Counted from the stretch's first letter, positions 1 through 5,056 are shown. The stretch: 5,056 nt of DNA from Conexibacter sp. (GCA_025964295.1 JAOPZD010000525.1:1-5056); one strand, 5' to 3'. Notes: generated from the letters alone by a model not told the origin. Numbers and translations: made by a program.

Positions 1-1
1 C

Positions 2-1078
2 GCGCTCGCGCCCGACGGGCCGATCCCCGGGACGCGCGGCCGCGGCGGCGCCCCCGCGTGGCTGACGCCCGTCCTGTCGCTGCTGGCCGGCGCGGCGATC
101 GTGGTGATCGCCGTCGTGCTGATCAGCGGCGGCGGCGACAACGGCGGGACCGGCGCCGGCGGGACCCAGACCTCATCGACGACGGCCACCACACCGGCCG
201 GCGTCGCCCCCGCACGCGCCGCCAAGACCTACCACGTCGACTCGCGTCCCAACGCGATCGCCTACGCCGCCGGGCGGATCTGGGTGGGGTCGGTCCGGAC
301 CGGGCGCCTGTTCGGCCTGCCCGCCGACGCCAAGGGCAAGGCGCGCACGATCAAGCTGCCGTGGAAGGCCGGGACGACCTCGATCGCCGCGGGCTTCGGC
401 TCGCTGTGGGTCACCAACGGCACGCAGGCGCGCGTCGTCCGGATCAACCCGGTGACCGGCGCGATCCAGGGCGACCGCGTGGTCGGCTCCGGCGAGGCCG
501 TGGTGGTGGCCGCCGGCGAGGGCGCCGTCTGGATCGGGCGCCGCGCGATCAAGACCACCGACCCGCCGTCGTCGATCGTCAAGGTCGACCCGCGCGGCGG
601 CAAGTCCACCGAGATCCTCTTCGGCCAGGAGGGCGTCGGCGACATCACGACCGGCGGCGGCTACGTCTGGGTCCCGAACCGGCGCCGCGCGCGCCTGAGC
701 CGGATCCGGCCCTCCGACGGCGACCGCCGGTCGACGCCGATCGGCCTCGGCCAGCACCGCGTCGCCTACGGTGCGGGCCAGGTCTGGGTCAGCAACTACG
801 ACGACGGCACCGTCACCCAGAACAACCGCGCGCTCGACAACCCCGCGACCGCGCCGCTCAACGTCCGCGGCCCGCTCGACCTCACGGTCGCCGACGGCAC
901 GGTCTGGGTCCTCAGCAAGCTCGACGACACCGTCATCCGCCTCGACGCCAAGACGGCCAAGCCGATCGGCGACCCGATCCCCGTCGGCCGCAACCCCTTC
1001 GCCCTCGTCGCCCACGACAAGCACGTCTGGGTCACGAACCTCGCCAGCGGGACCGTCACCCGCATCGACGTCGGCTGA
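2..1078 (+). CDS. Membrane-anchored seven-bladed beta-propeller protein, C-terminal part (5' partial)
   Basis: The frame is open from the left window edge to TGA at 1076-1078, so the true start lies upstream. The visible part begins with a Pro/Gly/Arg-rich cytoplasmic stretch, then one transmembrane helix of about 22 residues (bases 59-124, W-L-T-P to V-V-L-I) and a Gly/Ser/Thr/Ala-rich linker (about 125-225). The rest is an extracytoplasmic domain in which seven aromatic motifs, six W-V and one W-I (W codons at 281, 407, 530, 668, 785, 905 and 1028), recur every 39-46 residues, usually after 'G-x-V/L/I' and followed by blade strands such as 'V-x-R-I-D/N'. Seven repeats of about 41 residues fit a complete YncE/YVTN-like or virginiamycin-B-lyase-like propeller, usually a binding or sensing scaffold. 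In actinobacteria a cytoplasmic domain plus one helix plus propeller is a common Ser/Thr kinase layout, so this may be a kinase tail, but no kinase residue is visible. An in-frame GTG at 101 lies inside the helix and is not a credible start. Confidence 0.85.
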   Translation, partial: ALAPDGPIPGTRGRGGAPAWLTPVLSLLAGAAIVVIAVVLISGGGDNGGTGAGGTQTSSTTATTPAGVAPARAAKTYHVDSRPNAIAYAAGRIWVGSVRTGRLFGLPADAKGKARTIKLPWKAGTTSIAAGFGSLWVTNGTQARVVRINPVTGAIQGDRVVGSGEAVVVAAGEGAVWIGRRAIKTTDPPSSIVKVDPRGGKSTEILFGQEGVGDITTGGGYVWVPNRRRARLSRIRPSDGDRRSTPIGLGQHRVAYGAGQVWVSNYDDGTVTQNNRALDNPATAPLNVRGPLDLTVADGTVWVLSKLDDTVIRLDAKTAKPIGDPIPVGRNPFALVAHDKHVWVTNLASGTVTRIDVG

Positions 1079-1093
1079 GCGGCCCGCGCGTCC

Positions 1094-1777
1094 CTAGAGG
1101 TCGCGCTGGGTCAGCAGGCCGCGCTGGAAGGCCTCGGCGACCAGGCGCGAGCGCTTCTGGTTCTGCGGCAGCGACTCGATGCCGAAGCGCTGGAAGAGCG
1201 AGCGCAGGTGCGCCTTGACGGCGTCGACGCTGAGGTGCAGCTCGGCGGCGATGTCCTGGTTGGTCGCCGGCGTGGCGAACTCGGCCTGCTTGTAGGGGCG
1301 GGCGAGCGCGACGAGGACCTGGCGCTGGGTCGGCGGCAGGTCGGCGAGCGCGACGGGCTCGCCGGCGACGACCGTGCGCTCCACCGTCTCCTCGGCGTCG
1401 GGGCGGCGGTAGCCGAGCGTCGTGCGGCCGATCCGGATGACGTCGCCGTCGCGCAGCCGCGCGCGGCCGGAGATCCGGGTGCCGTTGACGAAGGTGCCGT
1501 TGCGGCTGAGGCCGTCGTCGACCACCGTCCACTCGCCGGCGATGCACTCCAGCTCGGCGTGCAGGCGGCTGACCTCGGTGTCCCACGGCAGCGGCACGCC
1601 GTTGGACTCCGCGCGGCCGACGCTGAGCCGCTCGCCGTCGAGGCGCAGCAGCTGCTGGCGGTTCTCGCCGTCGCGCAGGACCAGGAACGGCCCACCGGCG
1701 CGCTCGGCGCTCAGGCGCTCCTGGATCTCGGCGGGCGAGGCGACGTGGGCAGCGAGCGGGGACTCCTCGGCGGACAC
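1094..1777 (-). CDS. FHA domain – LuxR-like helix-turn-helix transcriptional regulator
   Basis: A 227-residue cytoplasmic protein if started at GTG 1777-1775. Residues about 49-122 form an FHA domain, which binds phosphothreonine peptides: G54-R55 in L-S-V-G-R, the S70-R-L-H73 motif, and N93-G94-T95 with V97-N98-G99 in D-D-G-L-S-R-N-G-T-F-V-N-G. These key positions are all intact. Residues about 148-222 form a DNA-binding region beginning L-P-P-T-Q-R-Q and containing A-T-N-Q-D-I-A-A-E-L and S-V-D-A-V-K-A-H-L-R, which resembles the LuxR/GerE recognition-helix pattern. It should therefore be a transcription factor steered by Ser/Thr kinase signalling. GTG 1777 is preferred because the protein then starts just before the S-P-L-A-A-H-V-A-S-P segment that I recall as the N-terminus of this family, because the 15 codons above it include CCA, TCT, AGT and CAA, out of line with the G/C-ending body, and because a -10-like box lies 7 bases upstream. 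Alternatives are ATG 1822 (242 residues) or GTG 1828. The gene is convergent with the propeller gene and divergent from the sigma gene. Confidence 0.9.
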   Translation of the reverse strand: MSAEESPLAAHVASPAEIQERLSAERAGGPFLVLRDGENRQQLLRLDGERLSVGRAESNGVPLPWDTEVSRLHAELECIAGEWTVVDDGLSRNGTFVNGTRISGRARLRDGDVIRIGRTTLGYRRPDAEETVERTVVAGEPVALADLPPTQRQVLVALARPYKQAEFATPATNQDIAAELHLSVDAVKAHLRSLFQRFGIESLPQNQKRSRLVAEAFQRGLLTQRDL

Positions 1778-1784
1778 GCCTTGC

Positions 1785-1790
1785 AGACTA
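1785..1790 (-). promoter_or_regulatory. Candidate -10 box for leaderless FHA-regulator mRNA
   Basis: On the minus strand TAGTCT (1790 to 1785) ends 7 bases before the GTG chosen as the start of the FHA regulator. It matches the loose TAnnnT pattern of actinobacterial -10 elements and mimics the geometry in front of the membrane glycosyltransferase gene at 2588. Transcription would begin at or next to the start codon, giving a leaderless message. No convincing -35 hexamer is visible about 17 bases upstream, so this rests on one short motif and its position. Confidence 0.4.
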
Positions 1791-1830
1791 GAGGCCGCGT
1801 CCGCCGCGGTCGGTGGGGCCATCCACACCA

Positions 1831-1846
1831 CCACACCTAGGTGTGG
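1831..1846. promoter_or_regulatory. Perfect 16-bp palindrome, candidate operator between divergent genes
   Basis: CCACACCTAGGTGTGG is identical to its own reverse complement over all 16 bases, with no central spacer. It lies in the 139-base gap between the FHA regulator (-) and the sigma factor (+), about 54 bases above the GTG of the former and 70 bases above the ATG of the latter. With no loop it is a poor RNA hairpin but a good binding site for a dimeric protein. The FHA–HTH protein encoded next door is the obvious candidate by autoregulation, but the sequence does not show what binds. The central CTAG is a rare tetranucleotide in such GC-rich DNA. Confidence 0.55.
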
Positions 1847-1851
1847 CGCAA

Positions 1852-1863
1852 CCTCACCTGAGG
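1852..1863. repeat. Short inverted repeat CCTCA-CC-TGAGG
   Basis: Five-base perfect arms separated by two bases, starting five bases after the 16-bp palindrome and on the sigma-factor side of it. The CACCT core is also present, as CACCT/AGGTG, in the larger palindrome and as AAGGTG at 1869-1874. It may be a secondary, weaker operator half-set or chance in GC-rich DNA. Confidence 0.3.
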
Positions 1864-1887
1864 GGGGCAAGGTGTAGCCCCGGGGTC

Positions 1888-1905
1888 CCTGGGAGGAACC
1901 TGGGA
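1888..1905 (+). repeat. Direct repeat CCTGGGA, 11-base spacing
   Basis: CCTGGGA occurs at 1888-1894 and again at 1899-1905, one helical turn apart, immediately ahead of the sigma-factor ribosome binding site. The same-face spacing would suit a tandem protein-binding site, and the G-tracts also form part of a possible quadruplex. The repeat is short, so chance duplication is possible. Confidence 0.3.
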
Positions 1906-1911
1906 AGGGGG
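1903..1911 (+). promoter_or_regulatory. Ribosome binding site of the sigma-factor gene
   Basis: GGAAGGGGG, a purine-rich Shine-Dalgarno-like stretch, ends 5 bases before ATG 1917 and 8 bases before ATG 1920. It supports one of these two starts over the third in-frame ATG at 1926. It is embedded in a run of G-tracts that could compete for folding. A closer match to the canonical GGAGG at 1892-1896 lies 20 bases from the ATG, which is too far to serve. Confidence 0.5.
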
Positions 1912-1916
1912 CGACC

Positions 1917-2525
1917 ATGATGGGCATGAGCCCGGTCCTCCACTCCCCCTCCTCCAAGGCGCGTGCCCCGCGCGCCGGGTCCGCGTCCGACGAGTCCCTC
2001 GTCGCCGCCGCCCGCGCCGGGTCAGACGCCGCCTTCACCGCGATCGTCCAGCGCTACGAGGCGCAGCTGACGGCCTACGCGCGCCAGGTCCTCGGCGGCC
2101 GCCACCACGACGCCGAGGAGTGCGTCCAGGACGCCTTCGTCCGCGCGCTGCGCTCCATGCAGCGCGGCGACAACGAGATCACGCTGCGCCCCTGGCTGCA
2201 CGCGATCGTCCGCAATCGCTGCCTCGACCAGCTGCGCAAGCCCAACCGCACCACCGACCTCGATCCGCACGAGGCCGTCCTGGCCGACCGCGGCCCGGGC
2301 CCCGTCTCGATGATCGCCCACCGCCAGCGCCTCGACGAGGTCGTCGGCGGCGTCGAGGCGCTGCCCGAGCGCCAGCGCCGCGCGCTGGTCATGCACGAGC
2401 TCGAGGATCGCTCGCACTCGCACATCGGCCGCGTCTTGGGCGTGTCGGCCGGCGCCAGCAAGGCGCTCGTGTGCCGCGCCCGCCAGGGCGTCGCCAACGC
2501 GGTCGGCGGGCGCACCGCGGCCTAG
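1917..2525 (+). CDS. ECF-type RNA polymerase sigma-70 family factor
   Basis: A 202-residue protein of usual ECF size that would direct core RNA polymerase to a dedicated promoter set. Residues 1-24 are a variable Ser/Pro/Ala-rich leader. Region 2 spans about 26-108: the D-E-S-L-V-A-A-A-R-A-G helix, A-F-T-A-I-V-Q-R-Y-E-A-Q-L, the polymerase-contact motif D-A-E-E-C-V-Q-D-A-F at 65-74, and R-P-W-L-H-A-I-V-R-N with C-L-D-Q-L-R, the -10 recognition helix. After a linker rich in Asp, Pro and Gly, region 4 spans about 138-193 with A-L-P-E-R-Q-R-R-A-L and a helix-turn-helix around I-G-R-V-L-G-V-S-A-G-A-S-K. The turn departs from the common pattern: H-S-H-I-G replaces the usual E-I-A helix, and G-A-S-K replaces G-T/A-V-K, so -35 specificity may be unusual. 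No anti-sigma gene follows; the next gene is a membrane glycosyltransferase-like protein with its own candidate promoter. ATG 1920 or 1926 are possible alternative starts. Confidence 0.92.
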   Translation: MMGMSPVLHSPSSKARAPRAGSASDESLVAAARAGSDAAFTAIVQRYEAQLTAYARQVLGGRHHDAEECVQDAFVRALRSMQRGDNEITLRPWLHAIVRNRCLDQLRKPNRTTDLDPHEAVLADRGPGPVSMIAHRQRLDEVVGGVEALPERQRRALVMHELEDRSHSHIGRVLGVSAGASKALVCRARQGVANAVGGRTAA

Positions 2526-2536
2526 CGTCCTGACGC
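2525..2536 (+). terminator. Small hairpin at the sigma-gene stop, weak terminator candidate
   Basis: GCGTC-CT-GACGC is a perfect inverted repeat beginning at the last base of the TAG stop codon. In RNA it could fold as a 4-bp stem with a tetraloop. There is no T-run after it, and the following bases are simply GC-rich, so it would at best slow or end transcription without the classic signature. It could equally be chance. Confidence 0.25.
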
Positions 2537-2570
2537 CGGCCCGCGCGGCACGGTGGTGGAATCGGCTTCG

Positions 2571-2585
2571 CCGTCGCGCCGACGG
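2571..2585. promoter_or_regulatory. Inverted repeat CCGTCG-CGC-CGACGG in the glycosyltransferase promoter
   Basis: Six-base perfect arms around a 3-base centre, ending two bases before the candidate -10 box TAGAGT. It fills most of the spacer between -35 and -10, where a bound repressor or a MerR-like activator would act. As RNA it would be a 6-bp, 3-nt-loop hairpin lacking a U-run, so termination of the sigma transcript is a weaker reading. Confidence 0.4.
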
Positions 2586-2587
2586 TC

Positions 2588-2593
2588 TAGAGT
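2588..2593 (+). promoter_or_regulatory. Candidate -10 box for a leaderless membrane-protein mRNA
   Basis: TAGAGT matches the actinobacterial -10 consensus (TAnnnT, often TAGRRT) and lies 8 bases before ATG 2602. A transcript would therefore start on or within a base or two of the A of the start codon. No Shine-Dalgarno sequence is present in the 8 bases between, which agrees with leaderless translation. The -35 region (about 2565-2572, around CTTCGC) matches poorly. Confidence 0.5.
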
Positions 2594-2601
2594 CGGACGC
2601 G

Positions 2602-4731
2602 ATGAGCACCGTGCGGGCCTCCGAGCCCACCGCTGCCCAGCGCGGCGCGCCCACCGCCGCCGCGTCCGCGCCGCCCTGGGTCTGGGTGGCCGGGCTCTTC
2701 CTCCTCGCCGCCGCGCTGTACGCGGTGCTGGCGCTGCGCTCGCCCCTGCCCGTCCTGTTCCCGGACGAGTTCCGCTACTCGCACCTCGCGCGCGGGCTCG
2801 CCGACGGGACGGGCTATGGCTGGCGCGGCGAGCACGTCGGCCAGTCGGCGGCGTTGTACGTGTACCTCATCGCGCCCGCGTGGGCGCTCCTGCACTCCAG
2901 CGTCGACGCCTACCACGCGTCCAAGGTGCTCGGGACGCTGGCGCTCTGCGCGCAGCTCGTCCCGGTCTGGCTGCTGGCGCGCGAGCTGGTCGGGCCGCGG
3001 CTGGCGCTCGTGCCGGCGGCGCTGTCGGTCGCCGGGACGTGGATGCTGACGAGCGCCGAGACCGTCACCGAGGTGCTCGCCTTCCCGCTGACGACGGCGG
3101 CGCTGTGCGTCGCGGTGCTGGCGCTGCGCCGGCCCGGCTCGCATCTGGGGTGGCTGGCCTTCGCGCTGCTGGCGCTGGCGACGTGGGCCCGGATCCAGAT
3201 GGCGGTGCTCGTGCCGGCGCTGCTGGTGGCCTTCGCCCTGGATGCGGCTCGGGCCGGCGACCCGGCGCAGCGGGCGGCGCGCCGGCGAGCCCACCGGCCC
3301 TACCTGATCGCCGCGGGCGCGGCGTCGGCGGCACTCGTCTTCGTGGCGCTGGCCGCGCCCGGGGTCGCGGGCGACTACGGCGGCTTCTTCGACCTGCGCC
3401 CGGCGCTGGGCAAGATCGTCTCCAAGAGCGCGCTGCAGCTCGGCGAGCTCGTCGCCGTCGGCGGATTCCTCCCGGTCCTGCTGGCCGTCGGCGCCGCGGC
3501 GTCGCCGACCGCGTGGCGCGACGACCGCAGCGGCCCGCTGCTGGCCGTGTTCTGGCCCGCGGCGCTGGCGACCGTCGCGCAGAGCGGCTTCTTCCTCGCC
3601 GGCTACCCGCCGGCCCTGTCGGCGATCGGGCGCTACGTGACCTACGCGGTCCCGCTGGCGCTGGTGCTCGCCACGGTCCTGGTGGCGCGGCCGGGGCTGC
3701 TGTCGGGCCGCGCGCTGGTCGTCGCCGGCGTGGCGGCGCTCGGGCTGCTGGCGCGCCCGGCGGTCGCGATGGTCGGCGAGGAGCGCGCCACGTGGGGCAT
3801 CGCCTTCCGGCTGCACCAGGTTGTAGGGGTCGGCGTCGCGGTCGGCGTGACCGCCGTCGCCCTGGCGCTCGTCGGCCTCGTCGTGCTGCTGCGCGAGCGG
3901 CGGACCGGCGGGCCGCGCTCCGCGCTCGTCGTCGGCGCGGCGGTCGCGCTCGTCCTGGTGGTCCAGTCGCAGGCGGCGTGGTGGCAGATGACCAAGACGG
4001 GGACGTCGTTTCGCTCGACGATGCCCGCCGACCTGGAGTGGGTCGACCACCACGCGCGCGGGCCGGTCGCGCTGCTGGCCGTCACCCAGAACGCGCCGCA
4101 GTTCGACGACGTCGACTTCTTCAACCGCAGCATCACCCAGGCCTACGCGCCCGCCGCCGGGATCCTCGGGCGCGGGATCGAGGGCAAGGTCTGCTCGCTG
4201 CGCTTCGGGTTGTCGGGCGCGCTGGAGCTCGGCCCGGGCTGCGGGCCGACGCCGCACCGCTTCCTGATCAACGACCCGTCCGCGCGGGTGACGTTCCGCG
4301 ACGAGGTCGCGTCGTGGTCGCATCCGGTGGTCGGCCGGCTCGTCGAGGTCAAGGCCGGCGCGCCGCCGCGGGCGCGGTCGCTCGTCGTCCTGCCCTGCCC
4401 GCGCCGGACGCCCGGCTACGACGCCGCGAGCCCCGCCATCACGCCCGACGACTCGCCGATCACCTGCGCGCCGTCGCTGACCGCCGCGCTGTGGCTCGAC
4501 GCGCCCGCGCAGCTGGCGATCCGCTATCGCGGCGGGGCGCGCGAGCAGCACGTCGAGGCGGGCGGCCGGCGCTGGACGATCCCGGCGGGCGCCGACACGA
4601 CCGTGCGCGTCGCGGCGCCGCAGGGCTACTCGCAGGTCGTCGCGCAGAACGACTGGCGGTCGAGCGTCAGGACCCCGACGGTGCTGTCGGTGACGCTCGT
4701 CGAGGGCGACCGCACGACGCCGCTGGCGTGA
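2602..4731 (+). CDS. Polytopic membrane protein, GT-C-like glycosyltransferase
   Basis: A 709-residue integral membrane protein. After a 24-residue Ala/Pro-rich cytoplasmic leader the first helix is about 27-46. The first outside loop contains F-P-D55-E56-F-R-Y, the acidic pair placed as in GT-C (GT39/GT83-type) lipid-phosphate-sugar glycosyltransferases. About ten to twelve more hydrophobic segments follow (for example about 83-98, 107-127, 156-175, 182-213, 234-254, 312-334, 344-362, 369-390, 404-430 and 440-456). Residues about 460-709 are soluble and probably outside: a mixed domain with C531, C547, C599 and C622, then a beta-rich end (L-W-L-D-A-P, R-W-T-I-P-A-G) that may be a jelly-roll or carbohydrate-binding module. 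The likely role is transferring a sugar from a polyprenyl carrier to an envelope glycan or protein; donor and acceptor cannot be read from sequence. The start is set by the ATG behind the -10 box. The stop overlaps the next gene by four bases. The family call is by fold pattern only, so it may be an orphan membrane family. Confidence 0.75.
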   Translation: MSTVRASEPTAAQRGAPTAAASAPPWVWVAGLFLLAAALYAVLALRSPLPVLFPDEFRYSHLARGLADGTGYGWRGEHVGQSAALYVYLIAPAWALLHSSVDAYHASKVLGTLALCAQLVPVWLLARELVGPRLALVPAALSVAGTWMLTSAETVTEVLAFPLTTAALCVAVLALRRPGSHLGWLAFALLALATWARIQMAVLVPALLVAFALDAARAGDPAQRAARRRAHRPYLIAAGAASAALVFVALAAPGVAGDYGGFFDLRPALGKIVSKSALQLGELVAVGGFLPVLLAVGAAASPTAWRDDRSGPLLAVFWPAALATVAQSGFFLAGYPPALSAIGRYVTYAVPLALVLATVLVARPGLLSGRALVVAGVAALGLLARPAVAMVGEERATWGIAFRLHQVVGVGVAVGVTAVALALVGLVVLLRERRTGGPRSALVVGAAVALVLVVQSQAAWWQMTKTGTSFRSTMPADLEWVDHHARGPVALLAVTQNAPQFDDVDFFNRSITQAYAPAAGILGRGIEGKVCSLRFGLSGALELGPGCGPTPHRFLINDPSARVTFRDEVASWSHPVVGRLVEVKAGAPPRARSLVVLPCPRRTPGYDAASPAITPDDSPITCAPSLTAALWLDAPAQLAIRYRGGAREQHVEAGGRRWTIPAGADTTVRVAAPQGYSQVVAQNDWRSSVRTPTVLSVTLVEGDRTTPLA

Positions 4732-5056
4732 GCGCGACGGCCCAGGTCTTCGGCTACGGGTCGCTCGTCGGGCTGCCGGGCGTGCGCGCCGCGACGCTGC
4801 GGGGCCACCGCCGCGTCTGGGGCGTGGCGATGGACAACGCGGTCGCGGTGCCGGGCTACAAGGTCTACGAGGCGCCCGACGGCGCGCGGCCGCCGGTGGC
4901 GGTGGCCTTCCTGGACCTGGTCGAGGACGCGAGCCGCGACGTCGAGGGCGCGCTGGTGGCGGTCGACGCGGCCGGCCTGGCGGCGCTGGACGAGCGCGAG
5001 CGGCAGTACCGCCGGATCGACGTCAGCGGCGCGGTCGACGGCGCCGACGCGCCCGG
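4728..5056 (+). CDS. Gamma-glutamylcyclotransferase-like protein (3' partial)
   Basis: GTG 4728 overlaps the upstream TGA as GTGA, so translation is probably coupled, and the frame stays open for 109 full codons to the window edge. The protein begins S-A-T-A-Q-V-F-G-Y-G-S-L-V: the Y-G-S-L motif (residues 10-13) is the hallmark substrate-binding loop of the GGCT/AIG2/ChaC superfamily. Further on, V-A-F-L-D-L (58-64) and V-E-G-A-L-V-A-V (72-79) fit the beta-strands of the barrel. L-D-E-R-E-R-Q-Y-R-R (87-96) matches the segment carrying the catalytic glutamate, with E91 the best candidate. Such enzymes cyclise gamma-glutamyl amines or glutathione-like peptides to 5-oxoproline, or act on other gamma-glutamyl amines. 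The exact substrate is unknown and the C-terminus is missing. No ribosome binding site stands out, in line with coupling to the membrane-protein gene, though a functional link between the two is not evident. Confidence 0.8.
   Translation, partial: MSATAQVFGYGSLVGLPGVRAATLRGHRRVWGVAMDNAVAVPGYKVYEAPDGARPPVAVAFLDLVEDASRDVEGALVAVDAAGLAALDERERQYRRIDVSGAVDGADAP

Noticed and set aside
101..103. GTG at 101 as the start of the propeller protein
   Set aside because: It falls in the middle of the transmembrane helix, has no ribosome binding site, and the frame remains open and sensible back to the window edge.
1079..1093. Bidirectional terminator between the convergent propeller and FHA genes
   Set aside because: The gap is only 15 GC-rich bases with no stem-loop and no T-run on either strand.
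58..1218. A 386-codon plus-strand frame overlapping the propeller gene
   Set aside because: The product is Arg/Asp/Pro/Gly-rich and of low complexity, and it runs through the stop of the propeller gene into the FHA gene. The alternative frame shows seven regular blades and a membrane helix.
1895..1900. GGAACC as an ECF-type -35 element for autoregulation of the sigma gene
   Set aside because: The matching -10 would fall at or inside the start codon region and no suitable -10 sequence is seen there, so the match is likely chance within the leader. A GGAATC at 2558-2563 before the glycosyltransferase gene is likewise wrongly spaced from its -10.
1778..2038. N-terminal extension of the FHA regulator up to an ATG at 2038
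   Set aside because: It would overlap the sigma-factor coding region by 122 bases antisense and swallow the whole divergent control region. Codon use between 1778 and 1822 does not look coding, and family resemblance begins at S-P-L-A-A-H.
2587..4551. A 654-codon open frame on the minus strand opposite the membrane glycosyltransferase gene
   Set aside because: Its product is almost entirely Arg, Gly, Pro, Asp, Gln and Ala with no domain or hydrophobic pattern, as expected when GC-rich codons are read on the opposite strand. The plus-strand frame has clear membrane segments and motifs.

Overview
The window is very GC-rich, with codon third positions almost always G or C. It carries compact genes, GTG starts, TAGnnT-type -10 boxes sitting a few bases from start codons, and an FHA–helix-turn-helix regulator of a type I associate with Thermoleophilia. 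Together these point to a high-GC actinobacterium, most likely order Solirubrobacterales. That placement is an inference from style and remembered family resemblance, not from a marker gene.

Layout: (1) Bases 2-1078 (+) hold the C-terminal part of a membrane protein: a short Pro/Gly-rich cytoplasmic tail, one transmembrane helix, a Gly/Ser/Thr-rich linker and an extracytoplasmic domain with seven evenly spaced W-V/I blades, i.e. a YncE/YVTN-like seven-bladed beta-propeller. Its N-terminus lies before the window. (2) Bases 1094-1777 (-), convergent with it across a 15-base gap, encode a cytoplasmic regulator with an FHA phosphothreonine-reading domain joined to a LuxR-like helix-turn-helix. 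(3) Bases 1778-1916 form a divergent control region with a perfect 16-bp palindrome, a second inverted repeat, a short direct repeat and G-tracts running into a ribosome binding site. (4) Bases 1917-2525 (+) encode an ECF-type sigma-70 factor. (5) Bases 2526-2601 contain two inverted repeats and a -10 box (TAGAGT) close enough to the next ATG to predict a leaderless mRNA. (6) Bases 2602-4731 (+) encode a large polytopic membrane protein resembling GT-C glycosyltransferases, with a soluble C-terminal domain. (7) From 4728 (+), overlapping its stop by four bases, starts a gamma-glutamylcyclotransferase-like gene that runs off the window.

How they may work together: the left half reads as a signalling and transcription neighbourhood (outside-facing propeller, phosphopeptide-binding transcription factor, alternative sigma factor). 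If the first gene is the tail of a Ser/Thr kinase, the FHA regulator is a plausible reader of its phosphorylation, and the palindrome between the FHA gene and the sigma gene is the natural operator candidate. The right half looks like a separate unit for envelope glycosylation followed by a small metabolic or repair enzyme. No mobile element, CRISPR array, tRNA or rRNA was seen. Nothing here proves a new system. The most worthwhile lead is the possible propeller-kinase / FHA-HTH / sigma-factor circuit and its palindrome.
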